Of a stretch of 64,000 bases of DNA, positions 41,135 through 50,170 are shown in pieces. Source of the stretch: Roseovarius litoreus (lineage in GTDB: Bacteria > Pseudomonadota > Alphaproteobacteria > Rhodobacterales > Rhodobacteraceae); the NCBI RefSeq assembly GCF_900142765.1, contig NZ_FRCB01000001.1, forward strand, positions 124,001 through 188,000, written 5' to 3'. A program made the position numbers and the translations under genes. The first letter of the stretch is position 1. The number at the start of each line of letters is the position of its first letter. Under the pieces are notes generated by a model that saw only the letters and a program-made list of their open reading frames with translations, had not been told where the DNA came from and made no database searches.

Positions 41135-44100
41135 ATGCATCTGCTCGCTGCCACACCCGGCTCGATCGACGATGGCAAGGAACCGGTCGATCTGGGCCAA
41201 AGCCCGGCAGATGTGATTTTCATCTCGGCCGCCGATACCGAATTGGCGGCATTGAGCACGGCGCGCGCCGAGATGGCAGCACCGCCCGGTCTGCGGCTGG
41301 CCAACCTGACGCATCTGCAACATCCGATGTCGGTCGATCTGCATCTGGATCAATGCGCCACACGCGCGCGGCTGGTGATCGCGCGGGTGCTGGGCGGCGT
41401 GGGCTACTGGAAATACGGCGCCGAGCAATATGCCGCCCGCTGCGTCGAAGCGGGGGTGCCGCTGGCGCTGTTGCCCGGCGATGACAAGCCCGATGCCGAG
41501 CTGCGCGACCTGTCGACGGTAGAGGATGAAGATTACGATGCGCTTTGGGGCTATCTGGTGGAAGGCGGGCCGGAGAACGCGGCCAATTTCCTGAGTTATG
41601 CAAAGGCCATGCTGGAGGATGGGCCCCGGCCCGAGGCGGCGCGGCCCCTGCTGCGGGCCGGCGTCTATTGGCCCGGTGCCGGTGTCGCCGATCTGACGGC
41701 GGCGCAGGCCAATTGGCGCACAGGCGCGCCGGTGGTGCCGTTGGTGTTTTACCGGGCACTGGTGCAGGGCGCGGGACTCAATCCGATCAACCGGCTGGTG
41801 AAATCGCTGTTGCGCGCGGGGCTGAACCCGTTGCCGGTGTTCGTGGCCTCGCTCAAGGATCCGGTATCGGTGGCGACGCTGGAGCATCTGTTCATCCAAG
41901 CGCCGCCGTCGGTGATCCTGAACTGCACCTCGTTCGCGGTGGGATCGCCACATGAGGGCGACAGCGGTCCGGCAAACCCGCTGACGATGGCTGCGGCGCA
42001 GGCGGCGCCGGTGTTTCAGGTGGTGCTGGCAGGATCGAGCGAAGAGGCATGGGCCGAGGGCTTGAGCGGGCTATCGGCGCGCGACATCGCGATGAACGTG
42101 GCCTTGCCCGAGGTGGATGGCCGGATCCTGAGCCGGGCGGTCAGCTTCAAGGGCGAGGCGTTCTTCGATGAGGCCACGGAATGCCCCATCGCCACCTACC
42201 GCGCGCAAGGCGACCGGGTGGAGTTCGTGGCCGAGCTGGCGCGCAACTGGACCAGTTTGCGCGCGACGCCAGAGGCAGAGCGCAAGGTGGCGCTGGTGCT
42301 GGCGAACTACCCCAACAAGGACGGGCGGCTGGCCAATGGCGTGGGCCTTGATACACCTGCGGGCACGGTGCATGTGCTGCGCCTTCTGGAGGAGGCCGGA
42401 TACCGGGTGACGGACGCCCCCGAGGACAGCGACGCGCTGATGCGCGCGGTGATGGCGGGACCGACCAACTGGCTGACCGACCGGGCCGAGCGCAAGGGGG
42501 GCGTGCGCCTGCCCTTGGCCGAGTACCGAAACGCCTATGGTCAATTGCCATGGGCCTTGCGCGAGGCGATGGAAACCCGCTGGGGCCCGCCCGAGGCCGA
42601 TCCGTTCCATATCCCAGGAGAGGAGGATGGCGGGCATTTCGCGCTGTCGGTGCTGGAATTCGGCAATGTCGTGGTGGGCGTGCAACCGGCGCGCGGTTAC
42701 AATATCGATCCGACCGACACCTATCATTCCCCTGATCTGGTGCCGCCGCATAACTATCTGGCGTTCTATATCTGGCTGCGTCATCAGTTCGGCGCGCAGG
42801 CGATCGTGCATATGGGCAAGCATGGCAATCTGGAATGGCTGCCGGGCAAGGCCGTGGCGCTGTCGGCGGAGTGCTGGCCCGAGGCGGTGCTGGGGCCGGT
42901 GCCGCATGTCTATCCGTTCATCGTCAACGATCCCGGCGAGGGCACGCAGGCCAAGCGGCGCGCGCAGGCGGTGATCGTGGATCACCTGACCCCGCCGCTG
43001 ACCCGCGCGGAAACCTACGGGCCGCTGCGCGATCTGGAGGCGCTGGTCGATGAATATTACGAGGCGGCGGGCGTCGATCCGCGCCGGATCACCCATCTGC
43101 GGCGCGAGATCCTGAGCCTGAGTGCAGCCACGGGGCTCGACAAGGATGTGGGCCTGACCGGCGAGGATGAGGACGGCGATCTGGCCCGGCTCGACGCCTA
43201 TCTGTGCGAGTTGAAAGAGGCGCAGATCCGCGACGGGCTGCATGTGTTCGGCCAGTCGCCCGAGGGGCGGCTGGAGCGAGACCTGACGATTGCGTTGCTG
43301 CGGGTGCCGCGTGGTCAGGGCAAGGGGGGAGATGCCTCGATCATCCGGGCGCTGGCGGAGGATCTGGAGCTGGGTTTCGATCCGCTGGAGTGCGATATGG
43401 CGGCACGGTGGGACGGGCCGCGCCCCGAGGTGCTGACCAAGCTGGCCGAAGGCGCATGGCGCAGCGCGGGCGATACGGTGGAGCGGCTGGAGGCGCTGGC
43501 GGCGCTGATCATGGAGGGCGAGGCGTGCCCTCAAGGGCCGCAAAGCGGCGCGGTGATGGCGCATGTGGAGACGCATGTGCGCCCGGCCCTGCGCGCCTGC
43601 GGACCGGACGAGGGACGCGGATTGCTGACCGCGCTTGCGGGGCGCTTTGTGGCGCCCGGCCCATCGGGTGCGCCGACGCGCGGCCGGCTCGATACCCTGC
43701 CGACGGGGCGGAATTTCTATAGCGTGGACAGTCGCGCGGTGCCGACACCGACGGCCTGGGCCTTGGGATGGAAATCGGCCAACCTGCTGATTGAAAAGCA
43801 TCTTCAGACACATGGGGACTGGCCGCGCACGATGCTGCTGACCGCCTGGGGCACGGCGAACATGCGCACGGGCGGTGATGACATCGCGCAGGCCATGGCG
43901 CTGATGGGCGTCAAGCCCCGATGGGACAGCGCCAATCGCCGCGTCACCGGCTTCGAGGTCTTGCCGCAAGGGGTGCTGGGACGGCCAAGGGTGGATGTGA
44001 CGCTGCGCATTTCGGGGTTTTTCCGGGACGCCTTTCCGCAGCTGATCGCAGTTTTCGACAGTGCCGCGCGCGCCGTGATGGAGATGGACGAGCCCGAGGA

Positions 44101-44854
44101 TCTGAACCCCGCCGCCGCCCGCGCGCGCAGCGAGGGCATGACCGCGCGGGTCTATGGCGCCAAGCCCGGCGCCTATGGCGCGGGGCTGCAGGCGATGATC
44201 GACGAGCGGCTCTGGGCGGACAAGGCCGATCTGGCGGAGGCTTATCTGACCTGGGGCAGCTATGCTTACGGCGCCGCCGAAGAGGGCCGGCCCGACCGCG
44301 AGGGGTTCGAGGCGCGGCTGCGGCAGACCGAAGCGATCGTGCAGAACCAGGATAACCGAGAGCATGACCTGCTGGACAGCGACGATTACTACCAGTTCGA
44401 GGGCGGGGCTGCGGCCGCCGTCAGCACGCTGCAGGGGCAGGATCGGCCGATCTATCACAACGATCATTCGCGGCCCGAACGCCCGGTGATCCGCACGCTC
44501 GAGGACGAGATCGGGCGCGTGGTGCGATCACGCGTGGTCAATCCGAAATGGATCGAGGGCGTGAAGCGGCACGGCTACAAGGGCGCGTTCGAGATCGCGG
44601 CGACGGTGGATTATCTGTTTGCCTTCGCGGCCACCACAGGCGCGGTGCGGAGCCATCATTTCGATCTGGTCGAGGCGGCCTTTGTCGAGGATGAGGACAC
44701 GCGCGATTTCATCGCAGAGCACAATGCGCCCGCCCTGCGGGAGATCGCGGAACGGTTGGCGGAAGCGATTGAGCGCGGGCTTTGGATGCCGCGCTCGAAC
44801 TCGGCGCGAGCGCGGATCGAGGCATTGCGGGGCGGCGTTGCTTCTGCGTCCTGA
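41135..44854 (+). CDS. cobN: Cobaltochelatase large subunit CobN
   Basis: 1239 residues. Typical CobN motifs include HMGKHGNLEWLPGKAVALS, NDPGEGTQAKRRAQAVIVDHL, NMRTGGDDIAQAMALMG and the C-terminal ALRGGVASAS. The large subunit inserts cobalt into hydrogenobyrinic acid a,c-diamide with CobS and CobT, which are not in the window. It closes the riboswitch-controlled operon 66 bp after the GNAT gene. Confidence 0.96.
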   Translation: MHLLAATPGSIDDGKEPVDLGQSPADVIFISAADTELAALSTARAEMAAPPGLRLANLTHLQHPMSVDLHLDQCATRARLVIARVLGGVGYWKYGAEQYAARCVEAGVPLALLPGDDKPDAELRDLSTVEDEDYDALWGYLVEGGPENAANFLSYAKAMLEDGPRPEAARPLLRAGVYWPGAGVADLTAAQANWRTGAPVVPLVFYRALVQGAGLNPINRLVKSLLRAGLNPLPVFVASLKDPVSVATLEHLFIQAPPSVILNCTSFAVGSPHEGDSGPANPLTMAAAQAAPVFQVVLAGSSEEAWAEGLSGLSARDIAMNVALPEVDGRILSRAVSFKGEAFFDEATECPIATYRAQGDRVEFVAELARNWTSLRATPEAERKVALVLANYPNKDGRLANGVGLDTPAGTVHVLRLLEEAGYRVTDAPEDSDALMRAVMAGPTNWLTDRAERKGGVRLPLAEYRNAYGQLPWALREAMETRWGPPEADPFHIPGEEDGGHFALSVLEFGNVVVGVQPARGYNIDPTDTYHSPDLVPPHNYLAFYIWLRHQFGAQAIVHMGKHGNLEWLPGKAVALSAECWPEAVLGPVPHVYPFIVNDPGEGTQAKRRAQAVIVDHLTPPLTRAETYGPLRDLEALVDEYYEAAGVDPRRITHLRREILSLSAATGLDKDVGLTGEDEDGDLARLDAYLCELKEAQIRDGLHVFGQSPEGRLERDLTIALLRVPRGQGKGGDASIIRALAEDLELGFDPLECDMAARWDGPRPEVLTKLAEGAWRSAGDTVERLEALAALIMEGEACPQGPQSGAVMAHVETHVRPALRACGPDEGRGLLTALAGRFVAPGPSGAPTRGRLDTLPTGRNFYSVDSRAVPTPTAWALGWKSANLLIEKHLQTHGDWPRTMLLTAWGTANMRTGGDDIAQAMALMGVKPRWDSANRRVTGFEVLPQGVLGRPRVDVTLRISGFFRDAFPQLIAVFDSAARAVMEMDEPEDLNPAAARARSEGMTARVYGAKPGAYGAGLQAMIDERLWADKADLAEAYLTWGSYAYGAAEEGRPDREGFEARLRQTEAIVQNQDNREHDLLDSDDYYQFEGGAAAAVSTLQGQDRPIYHNDHSRPERPVIRTLEDEIGRVVRSRVVNPKWIEGVKRHGYKGAFEIAATVDYLFAFAATTGAVRSHHFDLVEAAFVEDEDTRDFIAEHNAPALREIAERLAEAIERGLWMPRSNSARARIEALRGGVASAS

Positions 44855-44882
44855 CGGACGGTGTCGCGGGACCCGCTGGCGA

Positions 44883-45278
44883 TCAGCGGACCGGGTCGCA
44901 GAAAAGGTCGGCCTCGGCGCCACCGACGAAGACGACTTCGCAATCGAGGCTGGTCGGGTCCGGCACGGCGGGAGGGGCGCCGCCGCCGCAGTCCAGCCGC
45001 GCGACGATCACCGCCTGATCCCCGTCAAGACGGCTGACACTGCAACCACTGACCTGTTCGATGGCCGCAACCGCACGCGGCGCCACCGCATCGCGGCGCG
45101 GCGCCCATTCCATGTTGAGGCGGATCGCCTGAGCCCGCAGCCCATCGACACGCACATCGAAGGTGCTTTGCCCCACTGCGACACGCACCGGATCGATCCC
45201 GCGAAAGGCGGGACCCGGCGTATTGCAGGCGGCAAGGGCCAACAGGCCCGGGACGGCGATGACGCGGATCAGATACAT
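44883..45278 (-). CDS. Small hypothetical lipoprotein
   Basis: 131 residues with a lipobox LAAC (MYLIRVIAVPGLLALAACN). The mature part has Cys pairs (SGCSV, LDCGGG, LDCEVVF, LFCDPV) that could form disulfides. I recognise no family. It is inserted head to tail against cobN (28-bp gap) and diverges from lrgA. Confidence 0.65.
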   Translation of the reverse strand: MYLIRVIAVPGLLALAACNTPGPAFRGIDPVRVAVGQSTFDVRVDGLRAQAIRLNMEWAPRRDAVAPRAVAAIEQVSGCSVSRLDGDQAVIVARLDCGGGAPPAVPDPTSLDCEVVFVGGAEADLFCDPVR

Positions 45279-45407
45279 GGCACCAGCCTGATGCAAATCG
45301 GGTTAAGGAAGGGTTAAGGGCCGGATGAAGGACCGATTGACAAGCGGCACTGCAAGGGGGGCGGGCCGAACTATGCTGGCTGCAGCCAAGACAGAGAAAG
45401 GACGCGC

Positions 45408-45770
45408 ATGATCCTGAATATCGCAATCATACTGGGGTTTCAGCTGGCCGGTGAGGTGCTGGCCCGCGCGCTTGCCCTGCCGGTGCCCGGGCCGGTGATC
45501 GGCATGGCGCTTCTGCTGGCGGGGTTCCTGATCCAGCCCAAGCTGGCCGAGCGGGTTCTGCCCACGTCGCAAGGCATCCTGAAGCATCTGTCCTTGCTGT
45601 TCGTGCCGGCGGGTGTCGGCGTCATCAGCCATGCCGAGGCGCTTGGACAGTCCGGCCCTGCCCTGCTGGCGGCCTTGGTGGGCAGCACGGTGCTGGCGCT
45701 GGCCGCAGGCGCGCTGACCTTCGTGGGGCTGGCGCGGCTGATCGGCGATGGTGGAAAGGACAGCGCATGA
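45408..45770 (+). CDS. lrgA: CidA/LrgA family membrane protein
   Basis: 120 residues, four membrane segments. LPVPGPVIGMALLLAGF, RVLPTSQGILKHLSLLFVPAGVGVISHAE is the LrgA signature. The family forms holin-like or pyruvate/solute channels with LrgB. The stop overlaps the lrgB start by four bases. Confidence 0.88.
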   Translation: MILNIAIILGFQLAGEVLARALALPVPGPVIGMALLLAGFLIQPKLAERVLPTSQGILKHLSLLFVPAGVGVISHAEALGQSGPALLAALVGSTVLALAAGALTFVGLARLIGDGGKDSA

Positions 45771-46483
45771 CCGAGTTCCCCGAGATCTGGTCCTATCTGC
45801 GAGAGGGACCGCTTTTGTGGCTGACAGCGACGCTGGTGGCCTATCTGCTGGGGGATGCGGCCTATCGCGCCAGCGGGCAAAATCCGGTGGTTAATCCGGT
45901 GCTGGTGGCGATGCTGGTGCTGGCGGGGGTGCTGTGGGCGACGGCAACGCCCTACGGCACCTATTTCGAAGGGGCGCAATTCGTGCATTTCATGCTGGGG
46001 CCGGCGACCGTGGCGCTGGCGGGGCCGCTTTATGCCAACCTGCACCATGTGCGCCGGGCGCTGCTGCCCATGGCGGGCGCGCTGATCGTGGGGTCGGTGA
46101 CGGCGGTGGCGTCGGCCTTGTGGATCGCCTCGGCGCTCGGGGTCGAGGGGGCGACGCTGGCTTCGCTCGCGCCGAAATCGACGACGGCACCGGTGGCCAT
46201 CGGCATCGCGGAACAGCTGGGCGGGTTGCCGACATTGACCGCAGCGCTGGTGATACTGACCGGGATCATCGGTGCGGTGGTGGTCACGCCGCTGATGAAC
46301 GCGCTGCGCATCACCGACTGGCGCGCGCGCGGTTTCGCGGTGGGCACGGCGGCGCATGGCATCGGCACGGCGCGCGCGTTTCAGGTGAATGAGACCGCGG
46401 GCGCCTTTGCGGGGATCGGAATGGGGCTGAATGCCTTGCTTACCGCCCTCATTGCGCCTTATGTCTTGGGCCTGTTCCAATAG
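45767..46483 (+). CDS. lrgB: LrgB family membrane protein
   Basis: 238 residues with about seven hydrophobic segments. NPVLVAMLVLAG, FMLGPATVALAGPLY, LAPKSTTAPVAIGIAEQLGG and GFAVGTAAHGIGTARAFQVNETAGAFAGIGMGLNAL are LrgB hallmarks. It lies 15 bp upstream of cobO in the same direction, so lrgAB and cobO are probably co-transcribed, an unexpected partnership. Confidence 0.9.
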   Translation: MTEFPEIWSYLREGPLLWLTATLVAYLLGDAAYRASGQNPVVNPVLVAMLVLAGVLWATATPYGTYFEGAQFVHFMLGPATVALAGPLYANLHHVRRALLPMAGALIVGSVTAVASALWIASALGVEGATLASLAPKSTTAPVAIGIAEQLGGLPTLTAALVILTGIIGAVVVTPLMNALRITDWRARGFAVGTAAHGIGTARAFQVNETAGAFAGIGMGLNALLTALIAPYVLGLFQ

Positions 46484-46498
46484 GGAGACGCGCGCCAG

Positions 46499-47107
46499 AT
46501 GACCGATGACAGCGACCGCCACGCCGCCAAGATGGCCAAGAAGAAAGCCGCCCGCGACAAGATCATGGCCACCAAGACCGATGAAAAGGGCCTGATCATC
46601 GTCCACACAGGAAAGGGCAAGGGCAAATCCTCGGCTGCGTTCGGGATGATCTTCCGCTGCATCGCGCATGACATGAAATGCGCGGTCGTGCAGTTCATCA
46701 AGGGCGGCATGAGCACCGGCGAGCGCGATCTGATCCTGTCGAAATTCGGCGATATCTGCGCGTTTCACACCATGGGCGAGGGCTTCACCTGGGAGACGCA
46801 GGACCGCGACCGCGACATCGAAATGGCGCAGGCGGCATGGGAGAAGGCCAAGGAGCTTATCCGCGACGAGAGCCACAAGATGGTGCTGCTGGACGAGATC
46901 AACATCGCGCTGCGCTATGATTATCTGGATATCAACGAAGTGGTGCAGTTTCTGGCCGAGGAAAAGCCGCATATGACGCATGTCGTGCTGACGGGCCGCA
47001 ACGCCAAGGACGACCTGATCGAGATCGCGGACCTGGTGACCGAGATGGAGCTGATCAAGCATCCGTTCCGATCCGGAATAAAGGCCCAGATCGGCGTCGA
47101 ATTCTAA
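46499..47107 (+). CDS. cobO: Cob(I)yrinic acid a,c-diamide adenosyltransferase CobO/BtuR
   Basis: 202 residues. The ATP loop is TGKGKGKSSAAFGM, followed by IKGGMSTGERDLI, LLDEINIALRYDYLD and LTGRNAKDDLIEIADLVTEM, which are characteristic of CobO. It adds the 5'-deoxyadenosyl group to the cobalt of corrinoids. Its N-terminal Lys-rich tail (KMAKKKAARDKIMATK) is normal for the long form. Confidence 0.95.
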   Translation: MTDDSDRHAAKMAKKKAARDKIMATKTDEKGLIIVHTGKGKGKSSAAFGMIFRCIAHDMKCAVVQFIKGGMSTGERDLILSKFGDICAFHTMGEGFTWETQDRDRDIEMAQAAWEKAKELIRDESHKMVLLDEINIALRYDYLDINEVVQFLAEEKPHMTHVVLTGRNAKDDLIEIADLVTEMELIKHPFRSGIKAQIGVEF

Positions 47108-47269
47108 GAAAAAATTCCTGAAACTTCAGGTAAATGAAGCCAGTTTTCCGGCGCTGCACAGGGCGACGGTCGGGAAACCGTTGGTGGATTCGAAAATCCG
47201 TGGCAGGATTTCCCTTGGACGCGTCACGCGCAAAGCGGCGAAAAGCGTCACCATAGGGAGGATGGAATA

Positions 47270-48670
47270 ATGAATTTGCGCCCGGATCCGACATTTCACG
47301 CCACACCAAAACTGGCCATGGAGGCCCCTGCCGAAACACTGGCCTTTACCCTGATGCTGAGCCCTGACGGAAGCCGGCCCGACGGGCTGGCGGTTGTCGA
47401 TGTGGACCCGACATCCAAGACCTATGGCCAGATCGTGCATCAGGTCATCATGCCCAATACCGGCGACGAGTTTCACCATTTCGGGTGGAACGCCTGTTCT
47501 TCGTCGCTCTCGCCGCTGAGTGGTCACGCCTTTCTGGAGCGGCGCTATCTGATCATTCCCGGCATCCGGTCGAGCCGGATCTACATCATCGACGTGAAAG
47601 AGCCGCTCAAGGCCAAGATCCACAAGATCATCGAACCCGAAGAGGTGTTCGCCAAGACCGGCTATTCCCGCCCCCACACCATCCATTGCGGCCCGGAGGG
47701 CATCTATGTCAGCACCCTTGGCGGCGGCGGCCCGGACGGCACCGATGGCCCGCCGGGCATCTTCATCATGGATTGCGAAACCTTCGAGATTCTCGGCCGC
47801 TACGAGATGGACCGGGGCGCGCAGGACAAGCAGTATGATTTCTGGTGGAACCTGCCGCGCAATTACATGGTCAGCTCCGAATGGGGCCTTCCACCGCAAT
47901 ACGAGAACGGCATCGTGCCCGAGGATCTTCTGTCCAACAAATACGGCCACAGCATCCATTTCTGGGACCTGCGGGCGCGCAAGAACGTGCAGACCATCGA
48001 TCTGGGCGAAAATCACCAGATGGCGCTGGAAATCCGCCCGGCGCATGACCCGGCCAAGGAATACGGGTTCTGTGGCGTGGTGGTGGATACCACCAATCTA
48101 GAAGGGTCGATCTGGACATGGTGGCGCAAGGAGGACGGCACCTTCGAGGCCAAGAAAACCGTGACCATCCCGCCCCAGCCTGCCGCCGCCGACGATCTGC
48201 CGGAGCTTCTGAAGGGGTTCGAGGCGGTGCCGCCGCTGGTCACCGATATCGACCTGAGCCTTGATGACAGGTTCCTTTACGTGGCCTGCTGGGGCACGGG
48301 CGAAATGCATCAATATGACGTCAGCGATCCGATGGCGCCCAAGCTGGCCGGCAAGGTGGAGCTTGGCGGGATCGTGAAGGGCACCAAGCATCCCAACGGC
48401 AAGGCGTTCGGCTATGGGCCGCAGATGGTCGAGATCAGCCGCGACGGCAAGCGGGTCTATTGGACCAATTCGCTCTATTCGACATGGGACGATCAGTTCT
48501 ATCCCGGAGAGCGCGGGGCAGCGATGGTCAAGGCCGATGTGGGCGCCGATGGGGGTCTGACGCTGGACAAGGACTTCTGGGTGGAGTTCCCCGAGGGCTA
48601 CCGCGCACATCAGATCCGCCTTGAAGGCGGGGACTGCTCGACCGACAGCTTCTGCTACCCGTCCGTCTGA
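47270..48670 (+). CDS. mtoX: SBP56 selenium-binding protein family / methanethiol oxidase-like
   Basis: 466 residues of the SBP56 beta-propeller family. Motifs include EFHHFGWNACSSS (His and Cys), RSSRIYIIDVK, GYSRPHTIHCGPEG, GHSIHFWDL, DRFLYVACWGTGE and the YGPQMVEISRDGKRVYWTNSLYSTWDDQF block. MtoX oxidises methanethiol to formaldehyde, H2O2 and sulfide. Known periplasmic MtoX has a Sec signal and nearby SCO1/MauG genes; neither is seen here, so this may be the cytoplasmic SBP56 type. Next gene starts 3 bp after its stop. Confidence 0.87.
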   Translation: MNLRPDPTFHATPKLAMEAPAETLAFTLMLSPDGSRPDGLAVVDVDPTSKTYGQIVHQVIMPNTGDEFHHFGWNACSSSLSPLSGHAFLERRYLIIPGIRSSRIYIIDVKEPLKAKIHKIIEPEEVFAKTGYSRPHTIHCGPEGIYVSTLGGGGPDGTDGPPGIFIMDCETFEILGRYEMDRGAQDKQYDFWWNLPRNYMVSSEWGLPPQYENGIVPEDLLSNKYGHSIHFWDLRARKNVQTIDLGENHQMALEIRPAHDPAKEYGFCGVVVDTTNLEGSIWTWWRKEDGTFEAKKTVTIPPQPAAADDLPELLKGFEAVPPLVTDIDLSLDDRFLYVACWGTGEMHQYDVSDPMAPKLAGKVELGGIVKGTKHPNGKAFGYGPQMVEISRDGKRVYWTNSLYSTWDDQFYPGERGAAMVKADVGADGGLTLDKDFWVEFPEGYRAHQIRLEGGDCSTDSFCYPSV

Positions 48671-48673
48671 GGC

Positions 48674-49333
48674 GTGGAGGACGCAAGCACGGCAACGGCC
48701 CTTTGGTGGGCCGTTGTCGCCTCGGGGGTATATCACGGCATCAATCCCGGCATGGGCTGGCCGCTGGCGGTGTCCGCCGCTCTGATGGAGCGCGGCGCGG
48801 GGGCGCTTTACAAGGCGCTGCTGGCCTTGGCGGCGGGACATCTGCTGGCGATGGCGATGGTGCTGTTTCCGTTCTCGGTGATGGTGACGCTGGTCGAGTG
48901 GCAGCGCGAATTGCGCATCGGCGCGGCGGTGCTGGTGATCGGGTTGGGGGTCTACCTGCTGATCAACAGACGGCATCCGAGGTTTCTGGCGCGGGTGCCG
49001 CCCTCGCGGCTGATGCTGTGGTCGTTCCTGGCGGCGATGGCGCATGGCGCGGGGCTTATGCTGGTGCCGATCTATCTGGGCCTGTGCGATGCGGCGGCCC
49101 AAGAGGCCGGGCATGTCGCCGCCGCCCGGCTGATGGGCAGCGACGCGCTGCGCGCAGGGCTTGTGGCGCTGGCGCATACGCTGGCGATGGCGGCATCCGG
49201 CGGGGCGATCGCGGTTGGCGTCTATTATTGGCTGGGCTTGGCCTTTTTGAAGAAAAGCTGGTTCAATCTGGATGTTGTCTGGGCGCTGAGCCTGATCGTG
49301 GTGGGGGCTGTGGCGTTGTTTGCCTCGCATTGA
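48674..49333 (+). CDS. Multi-pass membrane protein with HGINPGMGW motif
   Basis: 219 residues with about six membrane helices and GTG start. Two short motifs stand out: GVYHGINPGMGWPLA near the start and AMAHGAGLMLVPIYLGL in the middle. The His/Asn arrangement resembles metal or small-molecule channels but I cannot name the family. Immediately after mtoX and before two Lin0512 genes, it looks like part of one operon. Confidence 0.75.
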   Translation: MEDASTATALWWAVVASGVYHGINPGMGWPLAVSAALMERGAGALYKALLALAAGHLLAMAMVLFPFSVMVTLVEWQRELRIGAAVLVIGLGVYLLINRRHPRFLARVPPSRLMLWSFLAAMAHGAGLMLVPIYLGLCDAAAQEAGHVAAARLMGSDALRAGLVALAHTLAMAASGGAIAVGVYYWLGLAFLKKSWFNLDVVWALSLIVVGAVALFASH

Positions 49334-49385
49334 CGAGGGCCGGCGAAACGGGCAATCAGGCAGGGCAACCGCCAAGGGGGGTGAC

Positions 49386-49742
49386 ATGACCAAGCACCGC
49401 GTATTGACAGAATTCGGCATGGGCACGTCCCTGCGCCGGCGCGATTACACGCAGGCCGCGACGCGCGCCGTGCAGGACGCGCTGTGGCGCAACTCGATCA
49501 ACATGGCCGAGCTTTATGGCTTCGACAAATCGGCGATGATCATCGACGTGGACATCGCGGTGCAAGACCCCGACGCCGTTGATTGCGCGGCGGTGGCCAA
49601 GGTCTTTCCCTATGGGCAAATCAGCGTCAGGGCCGCCCATGGCGGGCTGAATATCCCGCGCCCTGATGGCGACGGCAACCCCACGGTCATCGCGAATGCT
49701 GCGATCTCGGTGAGTTTCGACATGGAGCGGGCAGATGACTGA
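49386..49742 (+). CDS. Lin0512 family protein, paralogue 1
   Basis: 118 residues matching Lin0512: VLTEFGMGTSLRRRDYTQAATRAVQDALWRNSINMAEL and IIDVDIAVQDPDAVD...PYGQISVRAAHGGLNIP. The family is uncharacterised. The 3' end overlaps the next Lin0512 gene by eight bases. Residue agreement with paralogue 2 is strong in the first 40 residues. Confidence 0.82.
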   Translation: MTKHRVLTEFGMGTSLRRRDYTQAATRAVQDALWRNSINMAELYGFDKSAMIIDVDIAVQDPDAVDCAAVAKVFPYGQISVRAAHGGLNIPRPDGDGNPTVIANAAISVSFDMERADD

Positions 49743-50103
49743 ACGGCGTGTGATCATCGAGATGGGCATGGGCAACGATCTGCACGGCATGGATTACCAG
49801 AAGGCCGCAGCACGGGCCATCGAGGACGCGATCCGGCATTCCACCCTGCCGATCTTCGAGACGACGGGGCTGGAGCATGGCCAGATGCGGGTGCAGGTCA
49901 CCGTGGGCGTGCAGAACCCCGACCGGCTGGATACGACGGCGCTGGCGCAGGGGCTGCCACGCGGCAGGGCCGAGGTGCGCGCGGTCAAGGGCGGGCAGAA
50001 CGTGACCAACCCCGAAACCGGCGAGACCCTGGTCATCGCGACCGCGGCGGTCGAGGCGTTTCTGCCCGAACAGATCGGGCGCTGGCGGCTGTCGAAAACC
50101 TGA
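49735..50103 (+). CDS. Lin0512 family protein, paralogue 2
   Basis: 122 residues. VIIEMGMGNDLHGMDYQKAAARAIEDAIRHST and VQVTVGVQNPDRLD...GRAEVRAVKGGQNV mirror paralogue 1. The two probably assemble together, since they overlap by eight bases. No activity can be named; context with mtoX hints at thiol or C1 metabolism. Confidence 0.82.
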   Translation: MTERRVIIEMGMGNDLHGMDYQKAAARAIEDAIRHSTLPIFETTGLEHGQMRVQVTVGVQNPDRLDTTALAQGLPRGRAEVRAVKGGQNVTNPETGETLVIATAAVEAFLPEQIGRWRLSKT

Positions 50104-50133
50104 CCACCGCGACGCTTGCCGCATGAATGATCC

Positions 50134-50150
50134 GGTCATATGATCTGACC
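50134..50150. promoter_or_regulatory. Dyad upstream of the GntR gene
   Basis: GGTCA-TATGATC-TGACC with 5-bp arms ends 20 bp before the ATG at 50171. It could be the GntR-type operator; a TGATCnG direct repeat overlaps it. The arms also resemble half of a RutR box in reverse order, which may be chance. Confidence 0.45.
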
Positions 50151-50170
50151 AGTTTGTTCAGGACAGCCCT

